From positions 46,544,544 through 46,608,543 of the forward strand of contig CM039505.1 of the NCBI GenBank assembly GCA_022432975.1: a stretch of 64,000 nucleotides of DNA. The letters run 5' to 3'. This DNA is from Begonia masoniana (taxonomy: Eukaryota; Streptophyta; Magnoliopsida; Cucurbitales; Begoniaceae). How positions within the stretch are numbered: the stretch's first letter is position 1; every line of letters begins with the position of its first letter. The position numbers and the translations under genes are program-made. This document shows, in pieces, positions 33,110 through 46,343 of this stretch. Under the pieces are notes generated by a model, which saw nothing but the letters and a program-made list of their open reading frames with translations, was not told the origin of the DNA and did no database searches.

Positions 33110-33730
33110 TTTCGAAAATTTTGAATTTTTCAGATCGTCGAAGGTTCGGGTTTTTTCTTGTTTTTCGACGAACTAACCTCACGAAATGAGGATTTTCAGC
33201 TCGAATATCCTGAAATCCGGCGAAATCAGTTCGAATTTGGCTGGGCGAACGGGTTTGGTGGCTCGTTTTAGGGTTTGGTGGCTCTGATTTGGGTGGTTTA
33301 GGATGAGTTTTGGAAGATTTCGGCGATTTTGGCAGCACAACGGTGGATTCTGAAAATTTCACAGAGAGAAAAAGTCTGGTTTCGGAATGAAAATCGTCAA
33401 AATGAACCTCGGGCGACGTTATACTAACGCAGGACGGGTGGCCATTAGAGGGTGAACACCCCTGTATGCGTGATAACGGACGGGTACCCGTATGATGAAC
33501 ATTCATAGAACGGGTCGCTGGTGGAAGAACACGGCAACCCGTTCTTTGTATGTCATTTCAGGGGTGAATACCCCCTCGCACGTGAGAGGCACGATCACGC
33601 GGGGAGGTGGTAGTTTAATTTTTTAAGGGTAATCAACTTATTAATGAATGAAAAAATAAAATAAAATCAGAGATAAAAAAGGACAACCCGTCGACTCCAG
33701 CAGGGAGTCGCCTTAACGAAGAGCGGTTTG
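33110..33730. other. MULE internal region between the second gene and right repeat
   Basis: Contains probable 5' leader of the minus-strand gene and, at 33420-33610, a further copy of the subterminal GAGGGTGAACACCCC/GGGTGAATACCCCC hairpin sequence found in the inverted repeats. No intact gene. Confidence 0.5.
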
Positions 33731-34390
33731 CGCTAATACTTGAAAATTTTCGAAAGCAAGATAATATTTGAGAAGCGTTAGAGAGATTGAGAAGAAAAGA
33801 GAAGAGTGGAGGTGATATGCGAAGAGGAGGGGAGAGGACGTTTAAATAGGCCTAGGAGAACGGGTCCCCGTTCTCATAGAACGGGTGGCCGTTCTCAGCA
33901 GTTCAGCTCGTGATTCAGCAATTAATTGATCACGGGTTTGACAGAGGACGGGTTGCCGCAGCAGGGGAACGACAACCCGTTATCCGTCACGGGCACTTGT
34001 CGGCCCGCTTGCACGTGCGCCTCACGTTCGCGGGGGGGTCTTCACCCTCTAAATGCCCCCTGGAGGAAAACTGGGGGGCCGCGTGCGGAGAACGGCAACC
34101 CGTGTCCCCTCGGGGGCATTTTAGAGGGTGAAGACCCCCCCGCGAACGTGAGGCGCACGTGCACGTGGGGGGTCTTCACCATCATAAATGCCCCTGAGGG
34201 AACACGAGTTGCCGTTCTCAGAACGCGGCAACTCGTTCTCTTCAGATCACTCCCCGCAGGGGGTTAACGATTTGCCGCAAATCCATATTTTGTCCATTTT
34301 CAATACTATGAGCAATTTTTTACACGAAGATAAAGTTGAATCTATTTTTGCACGCATCTGATAATTCAGTTTAGAAAATGCATTTTACCC
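33731..34390 (-). repeat. Right terminal inverted repeat of the MULE
   Basis: 660 bp, the reverse complement of the left repeat. It has the matching TTTAAATA box at 33841-33848 (reading TATTTAAA toward the minus-strand gene) and the matching GC-rich palindrome at about 34098-34228. Confidence 0.9.
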
Positions 34391-34399
34391 TAATAATAA

Positions 34400-36832
34400 A
34401 CTCTTTGTGCAAATTACTATTGGTTGATAGAAACAACCCAATATGTCTATTAATTAACACTAAGTGATAGTGGACGTGACATTACGAGTCACTTATTATG
34501 TTAATATTAGAAAAAGATATTGATATTAAATGATGCAAGGCCTACATATGACGGCATTAGTTCCCTCAATCTTTTTTTTTTTTTTTTTTAATAAACCTAA
34601 AATAATATTTTTAGTCCAATTTATTTAAGAGTTCCTCTATCACAATGTAATTTGCATTATTTACGCTCTCAAATGGAAAGATTGATATTAAAGTCAAACC
34701 CGCGGGAAAAAGTAGTGGCTTTAACTCCATTATGAAATTCTGAGCAAACAAATATGTGAATCTCTCGAAACTTACAGTACAATATTATTTACTTAGCGTC
34801 AGAGTCTGCACATATTTATTTTTGAAATTAGCTTAAAACGCATTATATTAGATAGGGAAGATAATCTACTTGTAAATAATTTATTTTTTTACTCTCCTAA
34901 AATAGGTAAAATTGTGCACCCCTACTGATATGAGTTGGACTCTTAAAATCAACTTATCTTAATTTCAATTTTGTTTTTAAATGATCTTCAATTTTTTTTT
35001 TGTGGTAGAAATTTAAAGGAAAAAAATCATTTCGTTACATTATGTATCTTTATAACAAACAAAACATTTAGTTGAAGTCGACTCTTGTTTCAGTTGATTT
35101 TTAAACTAAATCAATTAACAAATTTTATTAATTTAAAAATAATCAAGTTTTTGACTTACATAGACAAATAATTCGCTTAAAAGAATTATAAATAATTTAT
35201 TTTGTTAAATTAAATGACAAATAATTTTATCCATTTAAAAATAAAAAATAAAAAATGTGGGTAATAAATGAAATTGGACTTTAGCCTAAGTTTTTAATTT
35301 TGGGTAATCATGGAAGAATATGGAGACGAGAAAGCTTTTCTTTTGGATAAGCATGGACGTAATTAGGTTGTGAAGAAACCTTCGTAGATGTTTTTCCACC
35401 TCTGAACTGTGATATCTATGGTAGAAGCTCATGACATGTAGAAACATGTAAAAAGAAAATATAGGCATTAGCAATTTAGTCCACTTTATTAGTATTTTCA
35501 TCGAAAAAAAAATCATATTTTGTCATTTGATATTTTCTATTTGGTCGATTTTCAGAGAGAAATCCACTTCTAAACCTTGATATCATCACAAAGACATATT
35601 TGTTCTTCATTTCTAAATTTAAGGGATAATATGTTCTTTCCTAAAAAAAATCATCAACATTTATGTAACACCCATGAAACCTAGAAATATTTAAGACCTT
35701 GACGAGTAAAAGTTGTTTCCATTACCAATAATCATTAGTGTAAAACAATGTTATGTATATCTTTTTGGAGAAATGGAGAATGAAATATTGAAAGTTATAT
35801 TGAAAAGAATAATGAGAAAAAAATAAAAATAAAAACCACTGAGATTTACGTAAAAATTCTTATAAAAACAATCAAATTTACATAGAAATTCTCGTATATA
35901 TAAAAACTAAAAACGATGAGTGATAGTTTACTAGAAATACAAAGAGAGTTTCTTTATCGTTAATAATGAAAAAAATAAGCTAAAAAGCATAGATGTAAAA
36001 TGTGGAATATATAAGGTTCACATATGATAAATTTCATAATTTTTGTCCAATACTTTAGTTGCAACGAGGATTTTTCGAGACCGGCTAAAATAAAATTCGA
36101 GACATATAAGTCTTAAAATGCAAGATTTCATGATTATATCATTTTGTCATTTTAAATATGCAATTCTCTATAAATAAAGAATTACAAATACAGTTGATAT
36201 ATTCGAAAAAATGGAATACCATTTATTGTGTGAGAAGAGGAGTTGAAGAAAATAGAAAAAAAAAACATGAGTGAAAATAGGTGACATGTTTTTTTTTTTT
36301 TTGTATATGTCATGAGTTTTAAGAGCGATGAATATTTATCTGAAAAAGTAAAAAAAACCATTATAACACTATTTTCACAATGATATTTACTCGACTCAGT
36401 TTTTGTGGGTTTTTTTTTTTCACGATTTAGATTTTTAAGCAAAATTTAGATTCTCTCCCAATTGCTTATAAATTATGGAATAGATTAACCTCTTAATCAT
36501 TGTTACTCAAAAGGCCCCGCGAGTGCTTCAACGCGCTACTCTGGTGTATGGGCACAGCATGTCTTCGTCGAAATTCCGTGGCATGCGAAAGGAAAGCACG
36601 ACAACAAAATGGTGGATAATTCCGTGGTTTGAGAAAATTCCACTGAAAAGCCAAGTCTTCTGTATCCTTTTCCATGCTTCGAGAAATTATGGCGGTGTAT
36701 TTTCTGGGAAGAAAAGCCATGGATTCCTTTGCGATTTCCTTTGCAACATGTAGTTCTTGTTGGTAAACGGACAGGAGAGCTTTTGTTTAATAAAGAACAG
36801 GGCGACAGAGAGATACAGAGAGAAAGGGGAGG
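34400..36832. other. AT-rich intergenic DNA upstream of the TOM1-like gene
   Basis: No recognisable gene or complete element. A TGTAACACCC string at 35663 resembles an LTR start, but nothing around it supports an element. The GC-richer stretch 36510-36830 just before the start codon probably includes promoter and 5' UTR of the TOM1-like gene. Confidence 0.5.
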
Positions 36833-39800
36833 ATGTCTCTGTCTTTAGCTGCTTCTTCTGCGACTGTGGCTGTCGACAAGGCTACCAGCGACTTACTTAT
36901 GAGCCCTGATTGGACTATGAACATTGACATATGCGATTCCCTCAACTCCCATCACTGGTAAATGAAATAACTCGCGGGTTTCTTATGGTGTTGACGTTGT
37001 TCATCTTTCAGTTTAGGGCTTCTGAACCATCGGAATTTCACCATCACGAAATTTTTGCGCCTACGATATATTGTTAGCTTCGAATCATTATCCTTCTCCC
37101 GAATTCGTACACAAATTTGTCCATATTTGGAGTTCTGATTTTATCTTTGTCTTTTCTTCTCAGTCGTATATATGTTGTAATTATTTGACCTGATCAGCTG
37201 AAACTTGCTTTCTTCTTCCTATTTTGGTCCGGGTAAATTAGGAGGAGAGAAAATTGTGAGAAACAATTTCTGGGATTGATTCTTTTTCCTAAAGGAGGGG
37301 ATTCATGACTTTTTTTGAAGCTCAAGGAGCTTGCATGGGATCTAATTCTTTGTGGAATGTTATCTGTGGTTTGATCATTAATGATTATTAAAACCATCGA
37401 GTACGAAAACTGGCTGTATTACTGCTGTTCCAGTTCCACTCCCATATTGATGTTCGATCTGAAGCTTAAGATGGAGCTGTTTTTTGATTTTACTGATTTG
37501 GTTTGTGTTTTAATTGATCAGGCAGGCAAAAGACGTTGTCAAAGCCGTGAAGAAACGTTTGCAGCATCGAAATTCTAAAGTTCAAATACTTGCTCTAACG
37601 GTACTCACTCTTTCTCTTTCATTTCTTCTTTTGGTGGAATGATGGTAGATTAGCACTAATCTTCACTTAGTTTCAGTAGCTTAATCATTTTTAACTACAA
37701 CATCCATAGACGATTTGCTTTTGAGATGGACTTGACCATAATTTTTTTTTCTGTTTTATTTATCTTACAATATTCACTTGCTCCTCCAGTAGAATTTGTA
37801 AATATGCAGAACTTTTGTTCGTTTTTCATAAGTAACTTTGTGCCTTGTCAATTCTTCCTGTTGTTAAGCATTCCTTGCATATGCATGATTAAATGGAAAG
37901 GGAAGATGAGTCTACCCATACACTCTTGGCCGTGGTTTTATGATGGTTGTAATTGTAATGCATCCCGTTGGAAGTCTGATTTCTTTACAAGGAATAATCA
38001 TTTTACTTACTTCTTCGCACTTATCCAGGTGCATGATATTTGAGCTTAGGAGCCATTATGAATGATCTAATAATTTTTGTTCCCAAAATTAAATTTTGCA
38101 GCTCTTAGAAACGATGGTGAAAAACTGTGGCGATTATATCCATTCTCATATTGCGGAGAGGAATATTTTGGGGGAGATGATCAAAATCGTAAAGAAGAAG
38201 GTAATTCACCCATTAGCATATGGTTCTGTTTAGATGATAGTTCAAAATAATACCTCCCATTTGCTTTTTGCTAGCAAGTAGATTTCTTTTCTTTCGGTGA
38301 TTTCGAGCCCAACTCCAAGCATGTTTTTTACGTTCAATGTGTGGTGTTATACTGTTCAATGTGTGGTATTATACAGGCGGACATGCATGTGAGAGATAAA
38401 ATTTTGGTATTGCTTGACTCTTGGCAAGAGGCTTTTCGTGGTTCGGGTGGCAAGTATCCTCAATACTACTGGGCATATGATGAAATTCGGGTAAGCAATT
38501 GGTTGCTTAAATTCTACCATTATCACTATAAGATTTTCCATTGATTGCAAAATCTTAATATAATTTCAAGCTGGGAATAGCAGGCAAATTAGATTCTCTT
38601 TGTGATAGAGTTTGCTAGTGCTGCTCCTTTATTTTATTTGATTTGGATGATTTGAGGTTATCTGGTTAACCATCTCTTTAAATCAATGTGTCTTTTGTCC
38701 TAGTCACTTCAAACATTGAATAATGGTCATGGGATTTGGCAATAAACTATATCTGAGCATCCAGAATCAGAAACTCATTTCTTTTACTTATAAATTAAAA
38801 ACGAAAAGTGGTTCATCGATTATTTAATTTGCCTTGTCCATGCAGAGATCAGGAGTTGTATTTCCAAAGCGGTCAGGAGATGCAGTTCCCATAATTACTC
38901 CACCTCTGTCAGGCATGATTCTCAGACACAATCAAGCTAGTTATGGGATGCCAAGTAATTCTTTAAGAAGACTAGATGAGACAATGGCAACAGAAATTGA
39001 AGGTTTAAGGTACTTCCTACTTTTCTGTATGCTTTTATACTTGCGTCCTCTTAATTCTCATTTAATTTTCAGTCTATCAAGCTTGGATTCGATGCGCAAT
39101 ACCACGGAGCTCTTAAATGACATGCTCCAAGCTGTCAACCCAATTGACTCTACAGTATGAAAATTATGTTTTCTGCAGTATTTCCGCGTGCAAAATTTAT
39201 CTTTACTGGTTTTTGTACTTTTTGTAGGCTGTAAAAGATGATGTGATAATGGATCTTGTCAACCGAAGTCGTGCCAACCAAAAGAAATTGATGCAAATGC
39301 TGACAACAACTGGGTTGGTTTTTCTAAAAATATTTTTGGTTTCCATTGGTTGAGTTGGTTGATTTTCTTATTAATGTTAGGGTACAGTACAAATTAAACT
39401 TTGAACTCTGAGAGTCCGTTCATCTTAAATCTTGAATGAATAAAATGAATCTTTATTTTTGGGATTCGTCTAATTTTAACCTTGAATTTCTTTTTGAATA
39501 AAATAAATTTTGAATTTCGCACCACGAACAAAATGAATCTCCAATCAATTTTTTTCAATTTTGCTCGATTTGGTCACGGTTTTATATATTTTTATATTTA
39601 GACTCGATTTTGGGTTGGTTTTAGTCGATTTAAGTTAGTTTGGTCGATTTGATTGTTTTTTTTTAATATTTAAAATTAAAATTGTAAAATATATGAATAT
39701 TATAATATCAGTTTAGTTTCGTTATGCTCAGCCCATAATTAATCATTGTCTAATTTGTTCACGATGCGAAGTTTGAGGATCATTTTCTTTAAAAAAAAAA

Positions 39801-41293
39801 ATTCAGACTTTAAGTTGAATATACCCAAAATTCGAGGTTTATTTCATTCAAAATAAAAGTTCAGGGTTTTAAGTTGAACGAACTCCCAAACGTCAAAATT
39901 TAGTTTATACTTTACCCTTAATTTTATTTTTATGAATGCATTAGCTGTACTCGACAGATTAATTTGTCTTTGCAAAAGAACTTATTTTGGTGGAGTTTCT
40001 ATTTGTGTCACTTAGTTTTGCTTCTGTATGGCAGGGATGAAGTGCTTCTTGGTCAGGGTCTCGAAGTGAACGATGCCTTGCAAAATGTACTGGCAAAACA
40101 TGATGCAATGGCGTCTGGTTCTCCCCTACCAAACCATGCGTCAAATATGAGCCCTGAATGCTCAGAAACATCTGCCTCCAACACCAAACTTACCGAGATA
40201 AAAGATTCTAGCCCGAGAGACTCTAGTGTGGTACCAAATACTAACTCTTTTTCACCCCTGACATCTGTGATTCAGACCCAAATTGATGATGAAGAAGAAG
40301 AGGAAGATGAATTTGCACAGTTGGCTCGAAGGTTGTTCATTATTGCTGTTATCATATACATTTTTTGTCTCACCATGTCTGTTATATGATCTCTAATATT
40401 TGCATTTATTTATTTTTTATTTCTTTTGGTTACATTTAGTTCGATTAAAAATTCTTTACACGTGTAACTTTTCCGAGTGCAGGAATTGTAAAATGCAGCT
40501 GATTCCTAGTCAAACCTCGTCTAGTGGAAGTGCCGATAATTCATCATCGACGAACAAGAGAAACAGTAAACATTTGTCTTCCCCAACAGCCTCAACATCC
40601 TCTCCGTGCAAGGCATTGGCTCTGCCCGATCCACCTGCACCGGTAAAGACGAGCCCAGAGCAGAACATGATCGATTTGTGGAGTATCACCTTGTCATCTG
40701 CATCAGCCACCCCTCCCACCGCCCATTCTCCGGCTTCTGATCATCAGGTACCTGTTCCTCCTATTACGCAAGGATATAATTACAGTTCACAGGCTCCTTA
40801 CAACAATTACATCGTCCCATGGGCTCAACCGCAACCATACTTACGACCTCAAACTCAGACTCCACAACAAGTACAACTGCAAAATCCTGCCCAATACTCT
40901 TCTCCCGCCTATCCTCCCCCTCCTTGGGCAGTTTCGTTTGTTTATTCCAGCAACCAAAGTAATAATTCCTGTGGGAACACATTTTTAACATCACGTGCCA
41001 ATGGAACTCCGTCTTTTGCAGCAGAACCTCCGGCCAAACAATTATATCCTTATAACTCATTTCCTTTGAAAGGAAGTACCGGGCCGGCTGTACTTGGAGA
41101 TGCAGTGATGAATTTGGGACCCAGAAATCCGACCATTACAACAGAGCAAAAACCATTTGTACCATCGTACAGGTTGTTTGAGGATCTGAATGTCTTTGGA
41201 AACCCGGACGGCAGGTTGAAGATGAGTGGCAGCAGCACAACTTCTAGCTTGGCAGGGGCGGGTGGGCAGAGTATGGTGAGTGGGAGGAAGTAA
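36833..41293 (+). CDS. TOM1-like (TOL) protein with VHS and GAT domains
   Basis: Nine exons give 618 residues: 36833-36957, 37522-37600, 38102-38200, 38377-38490, 38846-39009, 39073-39154, 39228-39313, 40035-40331 and 40483-41293. All junctions are GT-AG and the frame holds throughout. Residues about 10-145 form the VHS domain ([53 protein letters not shown]). About 188-277 form the GAT domain ([37 protein letters not shown]-like helix). An acidic motif before QLARR follows, then a long Ser/Pro/Gln/Tyr-rich tail ending near [17 protein letters not shown]. Plant TOL proteins bind ubiquitinated cargo and feed it to ESCRT sorting at endosomes, replacing the missing ESCRT-0. The gene appears intact. 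The exact TOL paralogue is not assigned. Confidence 0.95.
39378..39919. mobile_element. MITE in intron 7 of the TOM1-like gene
   Basis: About 540 bp with inverted ends of roughly 90 bp: AGGGTACAGTACAAATTAAA at the left, and AGGGTAAAGTATAAACTAAA when the right end is read on the other strand. Arms continue with TCCGTTCATCTTAAAT versus TTCGTTCAACTTAAAA. The flanks are AT-rich and I cannot define a clean duplication. It explains why intron 7 (39314-40034) is the longest intron after intron 1's neighbours. Superfamily not certain; the ends resemble Mutator-like MITEs. Confidence 0.75.
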
Positions 41294-42519
41294 TTGTCCC
41301 TGCTCAGTAGTCTCTGAGAATCTCACTCTTTGTATAAAACCATATTTGATTAGAATCATGGGATGTAATTAAATTGGGGTAGTGATTTCCCGTACTATGT
41401 ATTGATCTGATTGTTATGAAGAAGATGTATTGAAAATCATTTATGTATCCTAGCCTCGTACACAGTAACATCGTCAGGAACTGAATTACAATTTGACTGT
41501 CCCGTGACATCAGCCAAGCATCGGTCCGGCATCATCATGGTGATGTGGCAAAGAGAGAATAATGTGTGGCAGAGAACCATTGGAAGGATTGAAATGAGTT
41601 CAAAAGGGGAAAGGTGAGTGAGAGGCCACTTTCAAAGAATGGCCACTCATTGACCAACTCCCACTCAGCATTGCCTTTGCTTGCAGCCAGCCTGCTTGCC
41701 ATCTTTAAAGTGCCGTTGTCAGCACTATTTGCTTTACCAGACCCCCACCCATTACCACCACCTTCACATGTATTCTTATGCAAAAGAGTTAAAAATTAAT
41801 GCACTCTTTTACTTCAAATATTCTGCATTGATTCTAACTCATCTCTCTACTTGTTCCACGCAATAAATTAGTTACAATATTAGCTAACACTTCTTTTATT
41901 TACGAATAAAATTATTGAACTTACTAAGCTCAAGTCACATATCGGACTCAACACAGTAGATTATTGTAGCGTTTACCAGTGCTCCTAGTATAAAATTGTC
42001 CGCTTTTGGTCGGAGCCTACACGGATTTATTTTTTGGGTCAACCTAAAACATGTTATACTAAGTATGTATTTTCCACTCTCCCAAACGATATTAGATTGT
42101 GTACCTCTATTAGAATAGTTTGAGTCCTCACACTGAGCCCTCCTTACCTCACATGGCAGGTTGTGACAATTATGTTGGATGTAACATCATTAGTGACAAT
42201 TTCTTGGTCCTGTCAAAATGATAGGTAAGTTTGAGCATCTTTGTTTTATGTACATATATTATTGTTCAAGGACTAAAGTAGAGATATCAAAATAACTAGC
42301 AACATACGAGTTTGCAAGAATCATGGATACGCTACTGCTTGCCTCATGGTCGCCCATATACATAAATACGTACATATATACATACATATACATGTCATAT
42401 TTCTAAAAAAAGAAAAAGCTCAAATTACATTAAAAAATTGTACTTATTCTTAGAACCGACAAAGGTGGATAGGTAAAGAATACCAAAGAACATGATACCA
42501 CCTTCTTCAAGGAACTCTA
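41294..42519. other. Intergenic DNA downstream of the TOM1-like gene
   Basis: Contains the 3' UTR and mostly AT-rich unique sequence. No other gene was recognised. Short TACATA-rich repeats lie at 42355-42400. Confidence 0.5.
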
Positions 42520-42552
42520 ATTTTTATACCAAAGTTAGTACGGTTAATAATA
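42520..42552 (-). pseudogene. psbA: psbA plastid fragment, downstream piece
   Basis: On the minus strand it reads TATTATTAACCGTACTAAC and continues with TTTGGTAT, matching the psbA stretch that encodes DIINRANLG. It joins exactly to the piece at 61906-62333 once the gypsy element between them and one copy of its duplication are removed. Alignment to psbA is lost below about 42520. Confidence 0.8.
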
Positions 42553-43469
42553 TGACACGCCAATGGCCTGCAAAATGGTGTGTTTCCACTGACACAAACG
42601 GTTAGACCTCTCGGTGCTTGGCCAAGCCGAGGATATCTTAAAATAGCACAAAAGTTCTAAAGGCAAATGTAATCTAAATCACTTGAAAATTTAAGGGAAG
42701 CTTAACTTAAGAGTGAAATGAAACACCTTAAATTTTCATAACAAAATAAGTTGTGGAATTGAAGTTAGGCAAGAAAACCCGAAGTTGGTCGATGAGCAAT
42801 ATTTTATGGCTCTTGGCTTGCTGTTCTTTCCAATGAAAGAAAAGACAACCTTTGGAAAATAGTTTTGGACACCTTCTTCTGGTTTCCAACTCTTGAAAGA
42901 GTGGAGAGAATGATGGTAATAAAAACCTTCAAGCAACCTTGAGCTTGGAAGGCAATAGAGGCGCACTCCTTTCGGGTGAGCACACACTGAGACTTATCTT
43001 CGGTATTCAAACCGCCTTGGTTTCTCTTAAGAAAATGGTCACTATTTCATTCAACAACCTTTTACAAAACCATGCATGCAAGCCATGCATTTGTGTTTTG
43101 AACCAACTTCAAACCATCTTCTACCCTACCATACATCTAACTAATACCTAATGATGCATGCAATTACTAAGATTACATAAAATGTCAATGTTTGCCAACA
43201 AAATACAAAGAGAACATAACACTAAATGTTTAGTTACAAAGTAGTTCTAAGGAAAACAAATTCTCTCTTCATGATCTTCCAACCTTGATTCCCATGTGAG
43301 CACATGCAAGGGTTGCTTCATGTCTTTTGTACTAAGCTCTCAATCCAAGTCTTCAAAAAGATTGTTGAAATTATCATCACCTGCAAAAGAATTAATCTTG
43401 TTAGTAAATAGGTTAGATAAAACTTGAGCCTTTGTTTGGGATCGAGTAATGGCCATATGAAGCATATCA
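42553..43469 (-). repeat. 3' LTR of the gypsy element, with internal deletion
   Basis: 917 bp versus 1211 bp for the 5' LTR. About 300 bp corresponding to 61217-61510 are missing, with CCATGC at both breakpoints in the longer LTR. The missing part includes the candidate TATA box. It includes the last part of pol (43340-43469). Confidence 0.9.
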
Positions 43470-44617
43470 TCATCCCCAAGTGATTGAGGATTTGTCCTCA
43501 AATCCTTTAATTCGGCCTCCTCGATGTCTTCTTCATCGCCTATATAGGGTGATAGATCCTGAACGTTAAAAGTAGCTAATATTCCATAATCGCCCGACAA
43601 CTCTAACTTGTAAGCATTGTTGTTGATCCTTTCTAACACCTTAAATGGCCCATCGACTCTCGGTAGTAACTTGGATCTTCTTTTGGCTGGAAATATTTCC
43701 TTATGCAAATGTAACCAAACAAAATCACCTTTATTAAATATAATCTCATTACGACGTTTATTTGCTTGTCTAGTGTAGCCTTCATTTTTCTTTTCAATGG
43801 CCTTACGCATTGTCTCATGTAGCTTCTTAATTTGTGCTGCCTTGTTGGCTCCTATCAGGTTTGCTAAATCTTTAATAGGTAGAGGCACAAGGTCTAGCGG
43901 TGTGGAGGGGTTGAATCCATAAACGACCTTGAAGGATGTCTGTTGAGTAGTGGAATGGACACTCCGGTTGTAGGCGAATTATAATCTTGACTTTCCCAGA
44001 ATACTCCTTAAAATGGTACCTAAGGTCCTGTTAACCACTTATATTTGTCCTTCGGTTTATGGATGGAAGGATGTGCTAAAATGCAGCTTGGTTTCTATCT
44101 TCTTCCATATTATTGTCCAAAAAGCACTTAAAAACTAAATGTCTCTACCTGACACTATAGAGTGTGGTATACCCTATAGTCGAACAATCTCTTGAAAGAA
44201 CACGTCAACTATATGGATAGAATCATCAATCTTGGCACAAGCAATGAAGTGTGTCATCTTAGAAAATTGATCTACAACTATCAATATAGAATCCTTGCTT
44301 CTAGCAGTTTGTGGTAATCCTAAAATAAAATCCATGCTGACTTCGACTCAATGATGAGTGGGTACGGGTAATGGCAAATATAAACCTTGCAGCAAGACTT
44401 TACTCTTAGCCTTCTTACATATTACGTATTTCTCTACCACTCGGTGCACATCTCTCATCGTATGGGGCCAGAAGAAATGCTCCTTAAGCATATCGTAGGT
44501 TTTCTTCTCCCCGAAATGACTAACTAAGCCTCCACTATAGGCTTCCTTCATGAGGCACTTTCTTAAACTTTCATTGGGAATGCACAACTTATTCCCTTTT
44601 AATAGGTAGCCATCCAT
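43340..44617 (-). pseudogene. Gypsy integrase, broken
   Basis: The N-terminal zinc-binding part is at 44348-44617 (HFFWPHTMRDVHRVVEKYVIC, then CKKAKS; one H and one C visible, others decayed). The core at 43889-44347 is full of stops. The C-terminal part at 43340-43888 is the best preserved, with GDFVWLHLHKEIFP, DGPFKVLERINNNAYKLEL, FNVQDLSPYIGDEED and DLRTNP. Its last 43 codons lie inside the 3' LTR. Integrase joins the DNA copy to the host chromosome. Confidence 0.88.
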
Positions 44618-44699
44618 GATAAGGTAATCTGCTTTGACTTTGTCTAGGCATTTAGTATAGTAGGTTCCAAAATCAGGGTTAGATTCATAACTTTCCTTA

Positions 44700-46331
44700 A
44701 TCCATTCGAACCCAAAGAATCTAGTTTCTAACTTAATTATAAGAACGCGTTTCCTAGACAGTGCGTCGGCAACTACATTATTTTCTCCTTAAAGATACTT
44801 GAGAGTGTAGGAAAATCTCTCCAAAAATTCTACCCATTTTGCATGCCTCTTGTTTAGTTTATGTTGACTCTTGATATGTTTTAATGCTTGATGGTCAGTG
44901 TGTTTAACAAATTCTTTTGACAAGAAGTAATATTGTCAATGTTCTAGTGCTCGTATGATAGCATAAAATTCTTTATCGTATGTCTAATAATTAAGTACTG
45001 CTCCTTTACACTAAAAGATTTCACTAAAATATGCAATCGGTTTACCCTCTTGCATAAGAACGGCTCCAATGCCAACTCCAGAGACATCACTCTTTATCTT
45101 AAACACCTTACTAAAATCTGGAAGTGCTAGTACAGGTGAACTACATAACTTGTCCTTAATCATATCAAATCTTTGTTGACAAGATGAGGTCCATACAAAT
45201 CCTTTCCCTTTCTCGGTGCAGTTAGTTAGTGGTGCAACTATTGAACTGAAATATTTTATAAACCTCCGATAAAATTAGGCTAATCCATGGAAGCTACAGA
45301 CTTCTAATATTCCACTAGGGATAGATCAATCCTTAATGGCCATGATCTTATCATCATCTGCTTCCATTCCATCCTTGGAAATGATAAACCTTAGAAAATA
45401 CATCTTGTCTTGTGCGAATGAGCACTTATTTAAGTTACCATATAACTTGGCTTTCCTAAGGGTTTGAAAAAGGATACTAAGGTGGTTAAGATGTTATGGA
45501 ATGTCCAAACTGTACACTAATATGTCATCGAAGTAGACGATAATGAATTTTCCTAGGAAGTCTTTGAGTACGTGGTGCATTAAACACAAGAATGTACTAG
45601 GGGCATTTGATAGCCCGAATGACATGATCATCCATTCAAGAAACCCATACTTGGTCTTGAAGGTTGTCTTCCACTCATCACCTTCCTTCATCCTTATTTG
45701 ATGATTATCACTCTTGAGGTCCACTTTAGAGAAAATCGAAGCTCCACTGAGGTCATCCAACATGTCCCCAAGCCTAAGAATGGAAAATCTATATTTAATC
45801 GTAATTGAATAATGGCTCAGCTATCTACGCACATTCTCATAGTTCCGTCCTTCTTTTGAACTAACAATGTTCGCACGGCACAGATTCTCTTATATAGCCA
45901 TTGTCTTATAACTCGTGCACTTGGTCTTGTAGTTTCTTGGTCTCTTCAGGGTTCATCCTATATGCTGGACGGTTAGGTAGCACAGCCCCGGGTTGTAGAT
46001 CTATTTGATGTTCTATTCCTCGCAAGAGTGGTAATCCTTGTGGTAACTCTTCAGGAAAAACATCTTGAAATTGTTTGAGTAAATTTTGTATGGGTATGAG
46101 TATAACTCCTAGTTCCAAAATCCTATCTTGGAATAATACCATAATCAACGATTCTCCTCTAAGTACAGATACTTCTAACTCCTTCTTGGTCATGAAGAGA
46201 TCTGCTTTGTTTTTCTCTTTCTTCTTAACTTCATCGTCTTTGGCTATTTGTTCGGGTGTCAATGGCACTAACTTGAACGTTTTGCCACCGAACTTCAAAG
46301 AGTAATAGTTTGTATAACCATCATGAGTCAC
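44700..46331 (-). pseudogene. Gypsy reverse transcriptase and RNase H, broken
   Basis: The N-terminal part is at 45906-46331 (RPAYRMNPEETKKLQDQVHEL). The palm at 45494-45763 has [30 protein letters not shown] and the catalytic YFDDILVYS. In intact relatives the first block reads SGYHQIR, so SDNHQIR is a change. RNase H-like remnants follow to about 44700, with many stops. Confidence 0.88.
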
Positions 46332-46343
46332 TTTTCAATCAAA

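Larger units (their letters stand above)
29442..34390. mobile_element. Mutator-like (MULE) DNA transposon with long inverted repeats
   Basis: Both ends read GGGTAAAATGCATTTTCT inward, with terminal inverted repeats of about 660 bp (29442-30107 and 33731-34390). A 9-bp duplication TAATAATAA flanks it (29433-29441 and 34391-34399); nine bases is the Mutator hallmark, although this one is low-complexity. Inside are a decayed MuDR-type transposase on the plus strand and a decayed second gene on the minus strand, facing each other. The element looks non-functional for making its own transposase. Confidence 0.93.

Noticed and set aside
35663..35700. TGTAACACCC string like the start of a family A LTR
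   Set aside because: No further similarity to the family A LTRs could be followed, and no matching end or duplication is visible.
38330..38376. Short duplication GTTCAATGTGTGGT before exon 4 of the TOM1-like gene as an alternative splice site
   Set aside because: It duplicates intron sequence only; the first copy lacks a proper AG acceptor in frame, and the second gives the conserved VHS reading.
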